Shown: piece after piece, positions 1 through 12,017 of the stretch
Layout: each line of letters opens with the position of its first letter
How positions within the stretch are numbered: the stretch's first letter is position 1
Assembly (NCBI GenBank): GCA_037179385.1
Contig: CM074184.1
Coordinates: 14,588,001-14,652,000 of the forward strand
DNA length: 64,000 nt
DNA from: Holothuria scabra
Taxonomy: Eukaryota; Echinodermata; Holothuroidea; Aspidochirotida; Holothuriidae
Reading direction: 5' to 3'
The notes under the pieces: model-generated
The model's input: the letters and a program-made list of their open reading frames with translations, nothing else
Database searches by the model: none
Told to the model about the DNA's origin: nothing
Program-made: the position numbers and the translations under genes

Positions 1-621
1 AAGCCAGGTACTTTTTCCAAAGTCCTCCCGACCTTCTGGCAAAGGGCCGTTCGGCGAAACCAAACTTGAAACCCAGGTGTCCATGTGTTAATACTTTCCT
101 ACCCCGGTGCTTGTCGCGAGCATCAAAATAGGGTTATTTCAGTTCACTTATCTAGTCACGGTGTGCAGGATCATGAATCTGTTCGGATATTATTCCAGGA
201 TACTGGGTGAAAAAGCATAAAACATTGCTGAGATAAAGATCTTGTCTCAAAATGGGGCGTGTTTAAGATCCAAAAATCATTCCTTACATGCGTTCTAAGC
301 ATGTATTGTCTATTCCTCCTTTTTGTCACTGACTTTACTACCGCCCTCTGCAATAGCTTTGAGTTTACACCACTCTGACTCTCCAATGCCTCTGTGACTT
401 TCAGGATCACAGCGCCCTTGGAATGAACCATTCCATGGCCAGGCAAAGCGAAATGATCTTATTACGAAGGGCGTAAAAATATCTGTGTGCGCTTCAATCT
501 ATCTCCATGGTCTAGGTAGACGTACAGTTGCAGTATCGCGTTTGTATTTGGAACATTTACAAACGATTTCCTGTTACCACGGGCAATGGTGGTACCACGT
601 AGAAGTATTTTTGACTAGTAT
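1..621. other. No gene recognised
   Basis: Only short open frames without recognisable motifs occur in this stretch. It leads directly into the terminal inverted repeat of the MITE that starts at 622. I see no RNA gene, promoter or clear repeat here. Confidence 0.4.
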
Positions 622-1025
622 GGGTGCTTTTACACTTGATCCGGGTCTGATCGCCCGATGTTATCAGCTTATCGAATTACGTGTATGGCTTGATCCTGGT
701 GCATTTACACTTGTCTCGTACTCTGATCCTCCTCTATGCTTAAGCGGAAGTCGCATTACGAAATACAGGCACACGCGCGTGCGCAGCAAAGTGTAAACAA
801 AAAATAGACCCTGTACATGTACCATGCATACCGTACCTTGCCTCACCGTTGATCCGGCGAGCATTTACACAGATCTGTTCGCCTGCGCGGGGTCTGATCC
901 TTACTAGGATCAAAATCGGGCGATCAGATCCGGATTTGATTTGCGTTTACACTACAAATTTGATCTCGAGCAGTGGCTCAGACCTCGCCCAGGCAATCAG
1001 ATCCGGATCAAGTGTAAACGCACCT
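622..1025 (-). mobile_element. Harbinger-like MITE, copy 1
   Basis: A non-autonomous palindromic element of about 404 bp. It begins GGGTGCTTTTACACTTGATC and ends with the matching inverted sequence GATCAAGTGTAAACGCACCT. It is flanked by the triplet TAT on both sides (619-621 and 1026-1028). A second copy at 36844-37270 has the same ends, is flanked by TTA, and carries the shared interior in the opposite orientation. A 3-bp target duplication with GGG-type ends fits PIF/Harbinger MITEs, but no transposase is present, so the superfamily is inferred. The interior open frames are shadows of the repeat. Confidence 0.7.
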
Positions 1026-1385
1026 TATGACATTAGTGCAAAAATCGCGTTAGTAAGTGGCAAAGAACGCAACTTCCTACAACACTTGTGTTTTCCATGC
1101 ATGCTGTCATTCCATCCTGGGAACCTACGCTTGGAACTTGAGAGTTTGTTGTGGATTGGGTTTCCCTGAAACCAGAGTAATCATAATGACATGCAAATTA
1201 AAAGTCTTGGTAATCAATTCTTAAGTATCACAGAAAAATATGTGCTGTGAAAAATTGTCGTATGAATCGCAATGGAGTCAAAACGAAAGCAAGTAACAAG
1301 TAGTTCAATACTGACTGCAGTAAGGTAGAAGCGGCTTATCTCAAATGCAAACGAGATAACCTTAAAACTAGAAGTGATGTGCAAG

Positions 1386-1760
1386 GGCGGATATAAGGAA
1401 ATTTGTTTAGGGGCAAACCCAACTTGCGACCAAGACGTCTCGCATAGTATCAGGGGATGTCGTGCAAAAATATTTTGGGGGGAGGATCATGAAAAGTGGT
1501 GCCTGACTGCCCGAAAGACTATCTAAGCGGAGCGCCACCCCATCAGTTGGCGCGGAGCGGACAGAAAATTTTGAAAAATCGCGACCTCTCAAATAGCCGG
1601 AAATTGCACTTGCCAGGCTTGTAAGTAGAATTCAAGCAGTCGTTATTTTGTGCTTTCCTTTGCAATAAAATCTTCATTTTAATGATCAAATTCCAAAATG
1701 ACCAGAAATTTACCAGATAAAATGTACTGGCTCCTTTATCGGACGATGTGACATTTCATC
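1386..1760 (+). repeat. Dispersed repeat of the 176-bp subrepeat family
   Basis: Contains the family signature: a CATCAGTTGGCGCGGAGCGG block, an AAAATTTTGAAAAATC block, a TTGCCAGGCTTGTA block, then CAAGCAGTCG. The same order occurs several times at 23.27-23.97 kb and, more diverged, near 6.6, 39.0 and 52.3-52.8 kb. It is an isolated, decayed copy of a non-autonomous transposon interior. No coding function is seen. Confidence 0.6.
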
Positions 1761-1910
1761 ATTTTCTTTGTCGCAAGTAGAATCTCCATTAAGAAGAATA
1801 GACCAGAACCAATTTTTGTTTAATATGTTAAAGACAAACACATTCCAAGTACTCTGGTGAAGTTTTCATTCATTTCTCATGTTCGGTTCTCGAGATATTA
1901 GCAACTGAAG

Positions 1911-3165
1911 TTGACACATTTTCTACAAGAACCCCCCGTGCCTCTATGGCGAGCCGCTAATGTTGATGTGATAGAGAACAAGTTGAAAGCTATGTCTATT
2001 AAGTATAAAGGAGTTTTGACAAAAGCGAAGAGTACCTATTATGGCACTGTCCCTGATGAAGTAAGGAATTTAAATTGTTCAAATCCAAGAATGTATTGGA
2101 AGCAAATTAACAAGGCAAGTAGTGATTCAAAGTCAGCACGTCCACTAAGTATAATATTACAATTGAAACGTTTTTGCATGAGACGTGTTGAGGAAATGAC
2201 GACGATATTATATATATCTTGCCAAAGTTCTTCTTCAACCAATGAGAAACTGAATAAACCTGTTGGTTTTTCTGAAGTGCTAAATCAGATAAAGAAGTTA
2301 AGTAATACTATAACTCCTGGCACCGAGAGTTCCTAAAGGATAGACCAGTTTCTGTTGTTAATCTAATCACTTCTTCAATTTAGTACTTAGTACTCGGATT
2401 ATTCAAAGGACTATTGGCTCTGTTTAACAAATTTTCAACAGCAAAGGCTCACTCATCATGTTGATATTTATGGAGGTATTCAATAAAATGCTTGGATAAC
2501 CTCTTTACAGGTACTCTTAATAACAAATTTCATACTTATTTGCAATATGCTGGGATATTGGGGAGGAATAAGCTGGGTTCAGTCCGGTACTTATTCTATA
2601 CCGCTGATCACGTTTTTGTTTCAGCATACAGTTATTCAACTCTATCAAGTAAGGAAAGCCGACGTTTTTGTTTATTCTTAGATTATGGAATTCTTTTTAT
2701 TTACTTAATCAAGCGTCATTATGACTCAAACTACTTTCCTATGGTATAGGCCTAAAAGGTAAAATTTTAAATGTCACTCGCAACTTATATAAAAGCGCTA
2801 AGTCGTTTGTCCAGAACAATTATCAACAGTGTGATTATTTTTTGTGATTTAGGGGTCAAACAAGGTTTAAACCTTTCCCCAGTTCTGTTTGCCCTATATT
2901 TAAATGACTGAATTATTCATCAGCTAGTACTACCAAGGATTAACTAAGCTCTAAGAATCTGTGAAATGTCACCTCAGTGATAATGGTGTTTTACACTTTT
3001 CCGGTTCCTCTATGCTGACTGATACTGTTGCACTTGCTGAAAATGATCGTGCTATATGTACAACTTGCATTCGATGCACGTAAGTAGTAGTGTGACGTAT
3101 GGAATTTAACACTTAACGAACGTAAAACTGGTGTTGTAATCTACTCCAAAGAAAAATTGAGAAAA
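1911..3165 (+). pseudogene. Decayed LINE reverse transcriptase
   Basis: Pieces of a non-LTR retrotransposon ORF2 appear in the expected order. The linker before the RT domain (NPRMYWKQI, about 2084-2110) lies in the longest open frame (1911-2336). An FCLFLDY-like motif A lies near 2660-2690. GVKQG followed by LSPVLFALYLND (motif B region) lies at about 2852-2908. The catalytic YADD lies at 3011-3023, split by one inserted base and followed by TVALAEN. A WNLTLNERKTGVV segment lies at about 3100-3140. Stops and frameshifts occur throughout, so it is dead. The YADD and WNLTLN signatures are typical of LINEs, but I cannot assign a clade (CR1, RTE or another). No endonuclease domain or 3' tail was recognised. 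Confidence 0.7.
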
Positions 3166-3189
3166 AGTAGAGGTCTTAGAGCGGGAGTT

Positions 3190-4010
3190 CATAGGGCGTT
3201 ATTGACCTGGGAAGGTTACCAATTTTCATACTCACCACTGGGTCCGTCATGGGTCCTACGTCAAGGAACTGGACGTCTGCCGGGTTTTCAGTGTTGGGTG
3301 TAGAAATGGGGGCCATTAGTCCCCACCCCCAGGTAGGCTAGATGAACTCGGAAGGTTACCTCCTGAAAGTACTTCACATTGAAAGAACACTACATAGAGA
3401 TCTTTGAACGAGGGTTGCCAGAAATTTTAAGTGTTTGGAGGGATCTGCCAGACGCCGGTGATGACCACCGGGGAAGTAGGCTAGATGACCTCATGACCTC
3501 TGATGGTCACCCAACAAAATGTATCGGAAATTATTCGCCGTTCCTTGTTGCATAAGAAGTGGCCATTGCCAGTAATTTTATATGTTGGGAGGGGTGTGCC
3601 AGAAGCCCCTCAAGATGTCTCTAGGAGGTAAGGTAAATGGGATTTCTGGGGTTACCCAACCAAATTTAGCGCTAAATGTTCATCATATCGTGGTTAAAAG
3701 ATATGTGACCACCACCGGGTACTTAAAGTGTTGAAAGGGGTATGCTAGAAGCAATTGATGACCCCTTCCCTATCCAGGGGGATAAAGTAAATGACCTCGG
3801 ACGATTGTGCCTAATGCAACTTACTGCAACTAATTTAGCGTGATCTCGTAAATATGTCATAGCAGTATAGGCATACATTTTTAGTTTAGGGGTAAGGTCT
3901 GCCAGAAGCCCGTGAATGCACTCTCGAGGGCCGAGACGTAGGTTTCATGGGTAGGTACGTAACTCTCCCTACCTAGTGCATAACGGTTAATTGTTCTTTG
4001 TACATTTGTG
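3190..4010 (+). repeat. Diverged tandem repeat, about 148-bp unit
   Basis: About five imperfect units follow each other. Each has a GTGTTGG-like block followed by a TGCCAGAAGCC-like block (near 3287, 3437, 3581, 3729 and 3885), then a GTAGGCTAGATGACCTC-like block, then GGTTACCCAAC-like sequence. Spacing is about 145-150 bp. Units are strongly diverged, which implies an old array. It begins immediately after the LINE remnant. Confidence 0.6.
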
Positions 4011-4159
4011 AATAAAAGAGTAACCGTGATCATTGTGTCCTTCAAGACGCCTCAGACTGAATCGCATGCCTGAGTGTGAACATGATCATGAACCAGTGAG
4101 ACATAGTGGATGTTCCATGCATGTACACTACATTTTAAAAAAGAAAGATGTAACCAGGT

Positions 4160-4833
4160 AAAATCTTTGTCAAAATGGGCTTCAAAATCTCCTTTCTTGT
4201 TTTCTCAACACATTGTAATCATTTCAGTTAACCCGCTTTACTAGACAGAGGACGCTCATTGCCACAGATAATCATGACAAAAGAATGCAAAGGGTGCACC
4301 AAATAACAGTACACCATGGCTAATTTTGATAATGTAAAGTACAGCCCCTCCAATACAAAAAATACATCCAAAGTTGTAAATATGAATTTAAAAGGACTTT
4401 CTGCAATGATAGAGCAGGGTGACAAAACTGTAACAAAACAGAAAAATGCGTCAATCAAAAGTGATAATTATTACCACAAAGATGAAAGGGACCTCAATTA
4501 CTTTTGTGCATTTATTATTTTCTTATTGAAAAATAAAAAAAATTACAAATCTAAGACAGAGAAAAACATAATTGCCGTACATTCAGCAAATAAGACACTA
4601 AACAGATATTTAACACGTACATTTTTTAAAACAATGAACACCATGGCACTTGCAATATTGGAGGCAAAGAACAGCAACTTCTGAATTTGGAGCTTGAATT
4701 TCTCTTTGTGTCTGATTTTTCCGTGGTGAAATTGTGTCCTGACGAAGTCACGCAATGATCCGAAGTCGAGATATTCATATATCATGAAGCAGCGACCAAC
4801 ATTTAACCGAAGGGACCAAAGGGATGTCTTTCA
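4160..4833 (-). pseudogene. Tyrosine kinase pseudogene (C-lobe), intronless
   Basis: Read on the minus strand in one frame, the segment follows a receptor-type tyrosine kinase from hinge to end of the C-lobe. The hinge is CFMIYEYLDFGSLRDFV (4795-4745). Helix E is LLFFASNIASAMVFI. The catalytic-loop region follows with KN...VLFAECTA, where HRDLAARN should sit but is destroyed. Then come AESPFKFIFTT and a DVFFVLEGLYFTL block matching the APES...SDVWSFG region (about 4400-4330). GNERPLSSKAG matches subdomain X, and LQCVEKTRKE matches the QCWE...R segment (about 4215-4180). Several in-frame stops occur near 4459-4542 and at 4216-4227. The uninterrupted 200-codon spacing suggests a processed copy or a single-exon ancestor. 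The exact kinase family is not identified. Confidence 0.65.
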
Positions 4834-5706
4834 TTTCAGTTTATACTCAAAAAACAACTGTACAATCCAGAAGAATGACTAAAATAAATTTAAACATAAA
4901 AATAGTTCTGCAAGGATAAAAAAAAAGTACTCAACTATTGATCATGTAGAGAAAAAGCACCTTGTTGAACCAATGGAAAATGTCCACGAGGATCTTTTAG
5001 GTGCTAATAAATGTAATTGCCAAATAAGTCTCACTTAACTAATGAAATTTTCTTGTTTAAATCAGGGAACTGTTGAGAAGGCAACGCAAAAGTCATAGCT
5101 GTTTTATCTATACCGGAGCCTAAATAGATAGTTTTCCCAATGAAGTATCAAATTTTGATTAACAGGTTCCTTTGCGCCCGTTGTTATATACTGCTGACTT
5201 CCCCCTGACTATGATTGCTATGGACAGGTTGTTGGCTCTAATCAAAACAATCAACTGAAGTACTTTCTTTAGGGAGCACACCTTTTTGATTGTGAACTGA
5301 GCGTGTGCGAATAATCATTAGCTCCTTATTTTTCGTGGATATGAAGAGGAGATGTTAGGGTGTGAGTGATGTCAAATTAGGATGGATTGAAGGTGAATTA
5401 CATTTCAGTACTAGATGTGTGGCTAAGAAGGGGGTGGTGCACAGTACAAAAACGTTTTCCCTGTTTTTCAAAATGTTAACAGTCACGTTATGGTTAATTT
5501 GTAATCTCGTGATTGGCCAACTCAATAGTCTTCATGTGGGGGGTACCGTTAGTGGGGTGTGAACCTTGAAAAGGAGGTGCGGAATATTTGATGACTGAGA
5601 AATAGTGTGTTAATCAATCGAGCAGCTAAGGGGTGGTGTGCTCCCTTTATATCCGCACCAATTCGAGGTGTATAATCTGCTGTAAGTATTCTAAATGTCT
5701 ATTTAA
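4834..5706. other. No gene recognised
   Basis: AT-rich sequence with only short random open frames. No splice-bounded exon, RNA gene or named repeat was recognised before the TTAA target site at 5703. Confidence 0.35.
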
Positions 5707-5957
5707 CCCTTTACCGTTGTTTGGGTCCTTTTGGACCCATGCGGAGAGCTCGGCTGTCACCCATCTTTACTGTTTCACGCGGAACTCGAAACTGCCAGTA
5801 GCTACCCGAAAATTCGGCCACAACAACGAGAGAGACAATTGCTTAAGGTCACGGGGTCAATGGCCTACGGAAACCGATGCGGTGCCGGCTACGTCCGCTT
5901 TTCCGCCCACTCCCGAGGCGCGCAAATATGTCCCGATCGGAGCACAACGGTAAAGGG
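5707..5957 (+). mobile_element. piggyBac-like MITE, copy 1
   Basis: A 251-bp element with perfect 14-bp terminal inverted repeats, CCCTTTACCGTTGT and its complement. It is bounded by TTAA on both sides (5703-5706 and 5958-5961). TTAA duplication with CCC-starting ends is the hallmark of the piggyBac superfamily. Two further copies lie at 45188-45439 and 45548-45917. No transposase is encoded; the short open frames inside are incidental. Confidence 0.85.
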
Positions 5958-6539
5958 TTAATTCACTGCCTTTCAATAGTACAGTGAAGTAAAACATCTG
6001 TTTTGTTTTTCTATAACACTAAAACGTATATTGTGTTTTTCATATGAACTTCAGTTAACTGAGTGCTTCTTCTAAAAGTACCATGAAGAGTAACAGTGAT
6101 CCTTTTCCTTTCACGAAACTCCTTCCCAAACAGCCAAAGTAGTCATAATTAACTTAATTCACTGAAATCCAAATTAACGGTATCGGAAGGAAACGGTAAT
6201 ATCAATTTTGTTCTCAACATAAACCGTTTCCGAAACCTGCACTATTGAGAACTTAATAAACCTGTCATACCTGCAAATGTGATACTGTAAATTTACAAAA
6301 AATCATGTTCAGACCATGCAGATATTATGCTATTGCAAAATGCCCTCTTTAGATCAGTAACAAAATTAAATTCAAAATTGCGTTGCTACTCTCCAGTTTT
6401 TCCGACATAAACTGTTTTCAGTTTCCTTTTTGTACACTTAAACTAGGTTCAATTGAAACTGCGTCGTCGACCTTTCTAGTTTGGACTTAAAACGGGAGAA
6501 GTTTCCCGCCTCTTTCCTTAGAAAATACAAGAGTACGAT

Positions 6540-6690
6540 AGTCTTTCAGATAGATTTTCTTTTTGGATGGGGAGAAGATCAGCAGCCCGAAAAATGTCAT
6601 GTCCGAAGCACTAAGCAGAACGCCATAACCTGATAAGGAGTGAGCGCGGAGTGTACCGAAAATTTTTAAAATTGCGAGAGAGGATTTTTA
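6540..6690 (+). repeat. Degraded copy of the 176-bp subrepeat family
   Basis: Shows the AGTGAGCGCGGAGTGTACC block followed by an AAAATTTTTAAAATTGCGA block, preceded by a CCCGAAAAA...CTAAGCAGAACGCC block. This is the order seen in the array at 23.27-23.97 kb. It is short and diverged. Confidence 0.45.
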
Positions 6691-8825
6691 TGCGTATGTT
6701 GAAATTAATGAACTTTGTCTCCGGAATTTTCCCTTACCAAAAAAAAAAGTGAAATGATTAGAATAAAACGAAGGAGTACCCATTTTTTGACGTGAGGAGG
6801 CAAATTCTATTCATCGTCCAAATTCTTCACCGCTTTTCCGCGGAAGGGGTATTAGCTCAGGGGTGTTCCCTAGCATATTGCTTTTTTATTTCGAAGGGCT
6901 TAGATGCAAAATGGCGTTGTATTTTGCTTCTTATTATGGTCAACCCATATGCATGCTGTAAATGCCCTGATTTTTGCTCTTTCAATGAATTATAATCCCT
7001 AATTTAGAGGAAACCCCCAGCTCCCTATCTGGCTAATCTACTGATAAATGCACTGTCACTGGATGAAACGGTTGCGTACCGTATATCGTTTCGCGAGAAA
7101 ACTGTGCAAGAGAAAGTTTTAACGCTTTGGGGGCTCATACCGGATTTCAAGGTGGGGCCTTTTTAAACAAAGCAACCTGGAAGAATGACCCTCCAAGTCC
7201 CATATATGATCCTTTGCCAGCACATTTGTCGCCCACCGTATGTTCTTTTTCCGTAAAATTTTGCTTTTAAATGTGCAATGTGGAATCTCGTAGCAAACCC
7301 AAGTGGGAGCAGGATGTGGAGTCGCAGCTCAAGAAATCCCAAGGAAAGATCATTTTTTTCTTTTAGTCTCAATACCGCCATGTATTCAGATACTGGCATA
7401 GTGGTCTGACACTAGTTGTAGTTAAAGGTCTTTAATCATAATTGTGATTCTCTTACTGCGTATGACCATTGAGTGACAACAAGTATTTTCATTGAGAAAA
7501 AAAATTGGAATCAGTGAGAGTTTTTGAACGTGTTGAATTTGTTGGGATACTTTGGTTCATTGGCGCACGAAGCGATGGGGGCAGACTGCCCCCACAGATT
7601 TCTGCAAAGTCTAAAATTTGGGCAGGGACTAGGGAGAAATGGACAGCCACTTGAGTTTTAGAAATGGCATGGCTTTTAAGATTGAAAACTCCTTAGCGTG
7701 CCCGAAATCTTAAAAAAAAGAAAAACAGGAAGGAAACTGTTGAGAAAGTAGCTGTAAATTTTCATGACAAATCAACAAATTTCGTTGAAGTTTTACTTCA
7801 CAGTTGTTCACAGCACAGTGTGCAAAATGGTCGAATATTCAAATTCTTTCAAGCATTTGTCCGAAAAAGGGAAAAATATCATAGTCAGGGTAACAAGCAA
7901 ACATGTCGCTAAAAATCATTTCTTCGGCCTGTTTTTAAATCTTATGCAACAAAGTGCCTGTAATGGCTGATTTTTTATTTAAACTTACTTTGCTCGTTAA
8001 GCAGAAAACGATGTGTTCAAAGTAAAACTTTCATGGAAAATAAAAATTATGACAAGGATTTGCGACATATTTGGGTAGCTTGTGGAAAAAGGTTTTCCTC
8101 AGCCCCACTTCATAAGGTATCGTAGGCTTGCAAAAAACTGCCCGAAATGGTTGAAGACTAAAGATTAAATTCTTGAAAAGTGCTAGGTTCCAGTGTCCAC
8201 TGAATTGACGAAATTGTACGGTATGTAAAGCTTTTCAAATCTCTCCTCTGAATTATACTACTAACGCCTTATGAAAAAACTAATATGTCAAGTTGAAGGA
8301 TAGCGTTATATGAATTTCCAGGAATACTTTTGAGAATATTTTCTCATATTAAATCCAAATCGGCAACTGAACTGAATTTCGGGTCTATACAGCAGTGTCA
8401 GCTACGTAATTTTGGCATGCCTCCCGCAAACTGCGGTTTTCCCTATTGAAACTGAGGACAACGAACACAGTAAAATTGCTCGATACCTCAAAACCGGCGC
8501 GGTGAACAACACACGAGGGCAAAAATATTTTACTCCCCAATCAACAGAGATTTTAAATGTGCACGGATTTTTGTTTCCTAAAATCAACAAACATTGCAAG
8601 ACTATTTTGAACATTATCTCCGTTGAATTTGCGCGGTAGGATTGCAATGTATCAAATGTTCGCCGATCGGAAGAAAACTGAATTTCCCCAGAAAGCGGTT
8701 ATCTTTCGAACTGCTATTGTAACATACGGGCTGATTATTTTAACACGATCGATGCAGTACAAAAACAGCAAATTTGTGGAATACATTTTTTCTCCGTGAG
8801 AGGAAACAATTTTGAAGAGTTGAAA
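6691..8825. other. No gene recognised
   Basis: AT-rich, with scattered open frames of at most about 80 codons on both strands and none with recognisable motifs. A GGGGGCAGACTGCCCCC palindrome lies near 7577-7593. No promoter or RNA gene is supportable. Confidence 0.35.
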
Positions 8826-9011
8826 CTCATGGGGGTGGGGTGGGGGTGGCGTGGGGGTTGGAACCCTCATGACCCAACCTTGCAATGCAAAAACACCTAA
8901 AATAGCGGTTTTCCTCTCAATCCTTAGACCTTTCCCTCATGTCGTGCCCCAACCCTCGTGACACCAATACCGCCCCCCCCCCCCCCGTGACTCAATCCTG
9001 GCTATGCTACT
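8826..9011 (-). mobile_element. hAT-like MITE fragment
   Basis: The right edge reads CAATCCTGGCTATGCTACTG. This is the complement of the end seen in the complete 154-bp element at 40909-41062 and in the 51300-52854 element. The interior shares the G-rich run and the CCTTGCAATGCAAAAACACC-like block with the 40.9-kb copy. The other terminus is missing, so this is a truncated copy. Confidence 0.55.
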
Positions 9012-9602
9012 GATCTACATAGATAGATGTTCTCGCAAAATTAACCAATCTTTAACACGGGCACGGAATATTTTCTTTTTCGTATAAGACCCATTTGAAA
9101 TGCCCCTGTAATATGCTTTTAATTTGACAGAATCAGTAAATCAACCATTTCAGCTATAAGCCTACTTCAGAAACAAATGTTAATCACATCTGAACTGTAA
9201 TTAACAGAACACAATGGATAACAAGTACACAAATATAGGTCATAGTTGAGGGAAACGATGTTTTCCTCCGTACATATAACAAGGAATACAAAATTGTTTG
9301 TTGTAATCATTGACAATGCAAGAGTACGCATACGGCTTTATGTTCCTGTTCCTCTTTCCTTATCTGTTACACGCATAGCTTCCAGGTTGATATTTGATCA
9401 TCTCTAAATGGCGTGGAGAGAACGAAAACGAAAATTTGCTTCAACTTTCCATAGCACAAGTAAACACACTTCAAAGTGAATTACATAGAACTTTTAAAAA
9501 GACGAACGACCTTAGGTGCAACATTATTTTACAGCCTCGTATTTCTTGTTTATTGTTATACTGGCCAACATGGGTGCGTGATCGGACTGATTGATACACA
9601 TT

Positions 9603-10832
9603 ATGGATAAGATACAACTAATAGTCGCCTATGTGTGGATATATGCATTAACCATCAATTCTGTAAGTTGTAAATATAATTTTACAAGGTGTCGATGTCC
9701 AATAGAAGAGCAAACTATCGAATGTAGTTGGATAAATTTCACTAGTTTTGAAGAGTTGTGTCGTCTACTCTTTCTCAACTGTCACCACGTAATTCCGAGA
9801 GAGAAAATGCGCTTGGATATGTCTCATAACAAAATTACGAGCTTAAATGGGATATCTCTGATAAACAGAACTATGAAGTATTTAGACTTGTCATTTAATA
9901 ACATAAAACGACTGGAATCCATCGTAGATTGGAACCCTTTAACCGAAGTGGAAAATCTCAACTTGAGTTATAATTTATTGGAATTGATACACCAAGGCTT
10001 TTTCCTAAGTATGACACAGTTGCGAGTTTTCGATGCAAGTCATAACAAACTTCAAGTCATAAGTTATAATTCGTTTTCCGAGATTATTAAACTTGAATAT
10101 TTAAATTTATCTTCAAACGATATTTTATCATTCTCCATTCGCTTAGATTCAACTCGTACTCTTAGAGATGTGAAACTGAGTGGTAACAACCTTTCAGATA
10201 TAACAATTTATGGTTCATGGACGTTCCAAAACTAAGATGTAAGCTGTAACAATCTCAATTTAAGCTCTTTCAATATAAGCAAAACTTGGAAAGGGAAACT
10301 ACATTTTGGAGGAAATCCTTCATCGTGTATACAAAACCCCGGTTCCAGTTACGTCATTTTTTGCGATGACGTTTGCAGGAACAGTGGTGATAAACGGGAA
10401 ATATTAATAAAACCATTTACAACTCTGTCAATAGCTTCAACATTTATACCACATACGACAGGGAGCAATTTGAAATTTACCCAACATGTTATTTACATCA
10501 CTGTTGTGGCTTCCTCAACGGTCGCTGTTATTCTTCTCTTTATTACTTTCTTATTTGCGTACAAATGGCGCACGACAAAGAAAGCTTTTCAACGTTACAC
10601 TCGAGCAGATGCAGTCTATGGAATTAGGAACAAATTTTCTATGAAGAACTTTAAATTATATTCAGGGAATTCAACATTGAGACGTAGCGAAGAGCAGGAC
10701 ACCAAGTTTGAACTAGCATCCATGCAAAAAAATTCAAATGACGTTGAAAATACACTCTCTGAAGGACAACCGTGTTGTATCTCAGAATTCTCTGAAAGCC
10801 ATACGGACCGTTCTAACCGTCCACCAGAATAA
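9603..10832 (+). pseudogene. LRR transmembrane protein A, one in-frame stop
   Basis: A type-I membrane LRR protein with one interruption. From the ATG at 9603 it has a signal peptide (about residues 1-23), an LRRNT cap with CRCP, seven LRRs (such as YLDLSFNNI, NLNLSYNLL and YLNLSSNDI) and an LRR C-cap with the GGNPSSC motif. A membrane helix (about residues 297-320) is followed by a tail of roughly 90 residues starting KKAFQRYTRADAVYG. The frame is open throughout except for TAA at 10233-10235, inside the seventh LRR. The aligned codon in paralogue C is TTA (Leu), so one T-to-A change explains it. ATG 9603 is preferred over the upstream ATG at 9591 because it starts the hydrophobic signal directly. 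It may be a recent pseudogene, a polymorphic null, a sequencing error, or make a truncated secreted form. Confidence 0.8.
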
Positions 10833-11155
10833 GATCACACAAATCTTCCAGAAAACAGATTTGGAGCTGGATTTGAACGCAACCGCTCAAGGAAAGAGAG
10901 AAAGAAATCCACTCAGACTTTTCTGTCCCTTTAAGTTCACATTTTGATAGCAAAATTTGTAGTTTTTTTTTAAATCCATTGGGAAATATCAACATTTCCA
11001 AGTGAACGGTCAGTTATTTCACATAAATTCCATTTCAACTCATACGTAAAATTTCAGATAATTGTTCCTGTGAGCCATTTCACATTTTTATTTCCGTCCA
11101 AAATGTTTGAGTAATTCATTATAAGCGTGATATGGGTGTCAGTTTTAAATTTCAA
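10833..11155. other. 3' flank of gene A, nothing further seen
   Basis: AT-rich flank. No AATAAA signal was found close behind the stop codon, unlike genes C and E. Confidence 0.35.
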
Positions 11156-11469
11156 CAGTGGCGGCGCTAGGGTGGGGCAAGAGGGGACTTCCCCTCAGAT
11201 TTTGCCCTTGCCTCCCTACTTGCCCCCAAGTTAGATCACTTAGGAGTTGGGTTAACCGAAAAAAAGTAAATAATGTACCTTTCCAGGGGCCTACCGTTTC
11301 ATCCGGAGATATGCAAAATCTTCAACGCTTCCGTGGCTTTTCCCCCTTGACCCCATTCCCAGAAATGTTTAGGCTCGGTTTCGCGACGCGTCCGAAACCT
11401 TTCGCTCCCCCAACACCATCCTTTGCCCTTAGTTTGGCCCTCAATTTTGACATTCTGGCGCCGCTACTG
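11156..11469 (+). mobile_element. hAT-like MITE with CAGTGGCGGCGC ends
   Basis: A 314-bp element bounded by CAGTGGCGGCGCTAG and the inverted CTGGCGCCGCTACTG. CAGTGG-type ends resemble the hAT-like elements at 40.9 and 51.3 kb. I could not see a matching 8-bp target duplication, so family placement is tentative. The open frame inside is incidental. Confidence 0.55.
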
Positions 11470-12017
11470 TTACCCTCAGGGTAGCTAAACTCTCAATGTT
11501 TATTTCATAAGAGTTTCCACATCTTCCTATAGACGTCACATTCTAATCCCCTTACACTCGACAATACGAGAGCAGTTCACAAATGCATGATAAACTTTCA
11601 AGAAATGAAAAGTTTCAGTTTTTCAAAGGTTTGCTTTAGTTGCAGCTAGGCTATGCGTCCACTTTATAGGTTCCTGAGTTATAAACTGTACATCAGCTCT
11701 ACGTGCCAGGGGATGGTCCAACCTGGTTTCAACAACTCCATATAGATAGGAATTTGTACCCTTACAGCGACTTCCTGGGTTTCATCTAGCCCAGTGGAGT
11801 GTGATCATTACACTTCTGTTGTGCCCCCAGTCACGAATCCTGGTCTTTAAATTGGCTTCCATTACTGAATTGCTGGTGGTTGTATTTTTGCAGTCGTCAA
11901 TGTGCACAATGTCATGTAAAAATTCGGAGTAGTAGGCTTTTGTAAGGAGCGTAAAACCAACTCCCAGCCCTCTTCTCATCTTTATTAGGACTTAATCACC
12001 TAAGCAGCCAATTCCAT
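11470..12017. other. No gene recognised
   Basis: Only short open frames on either strand; no motif, repeat or RNA gene is supportable. Confidence 0.3.
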
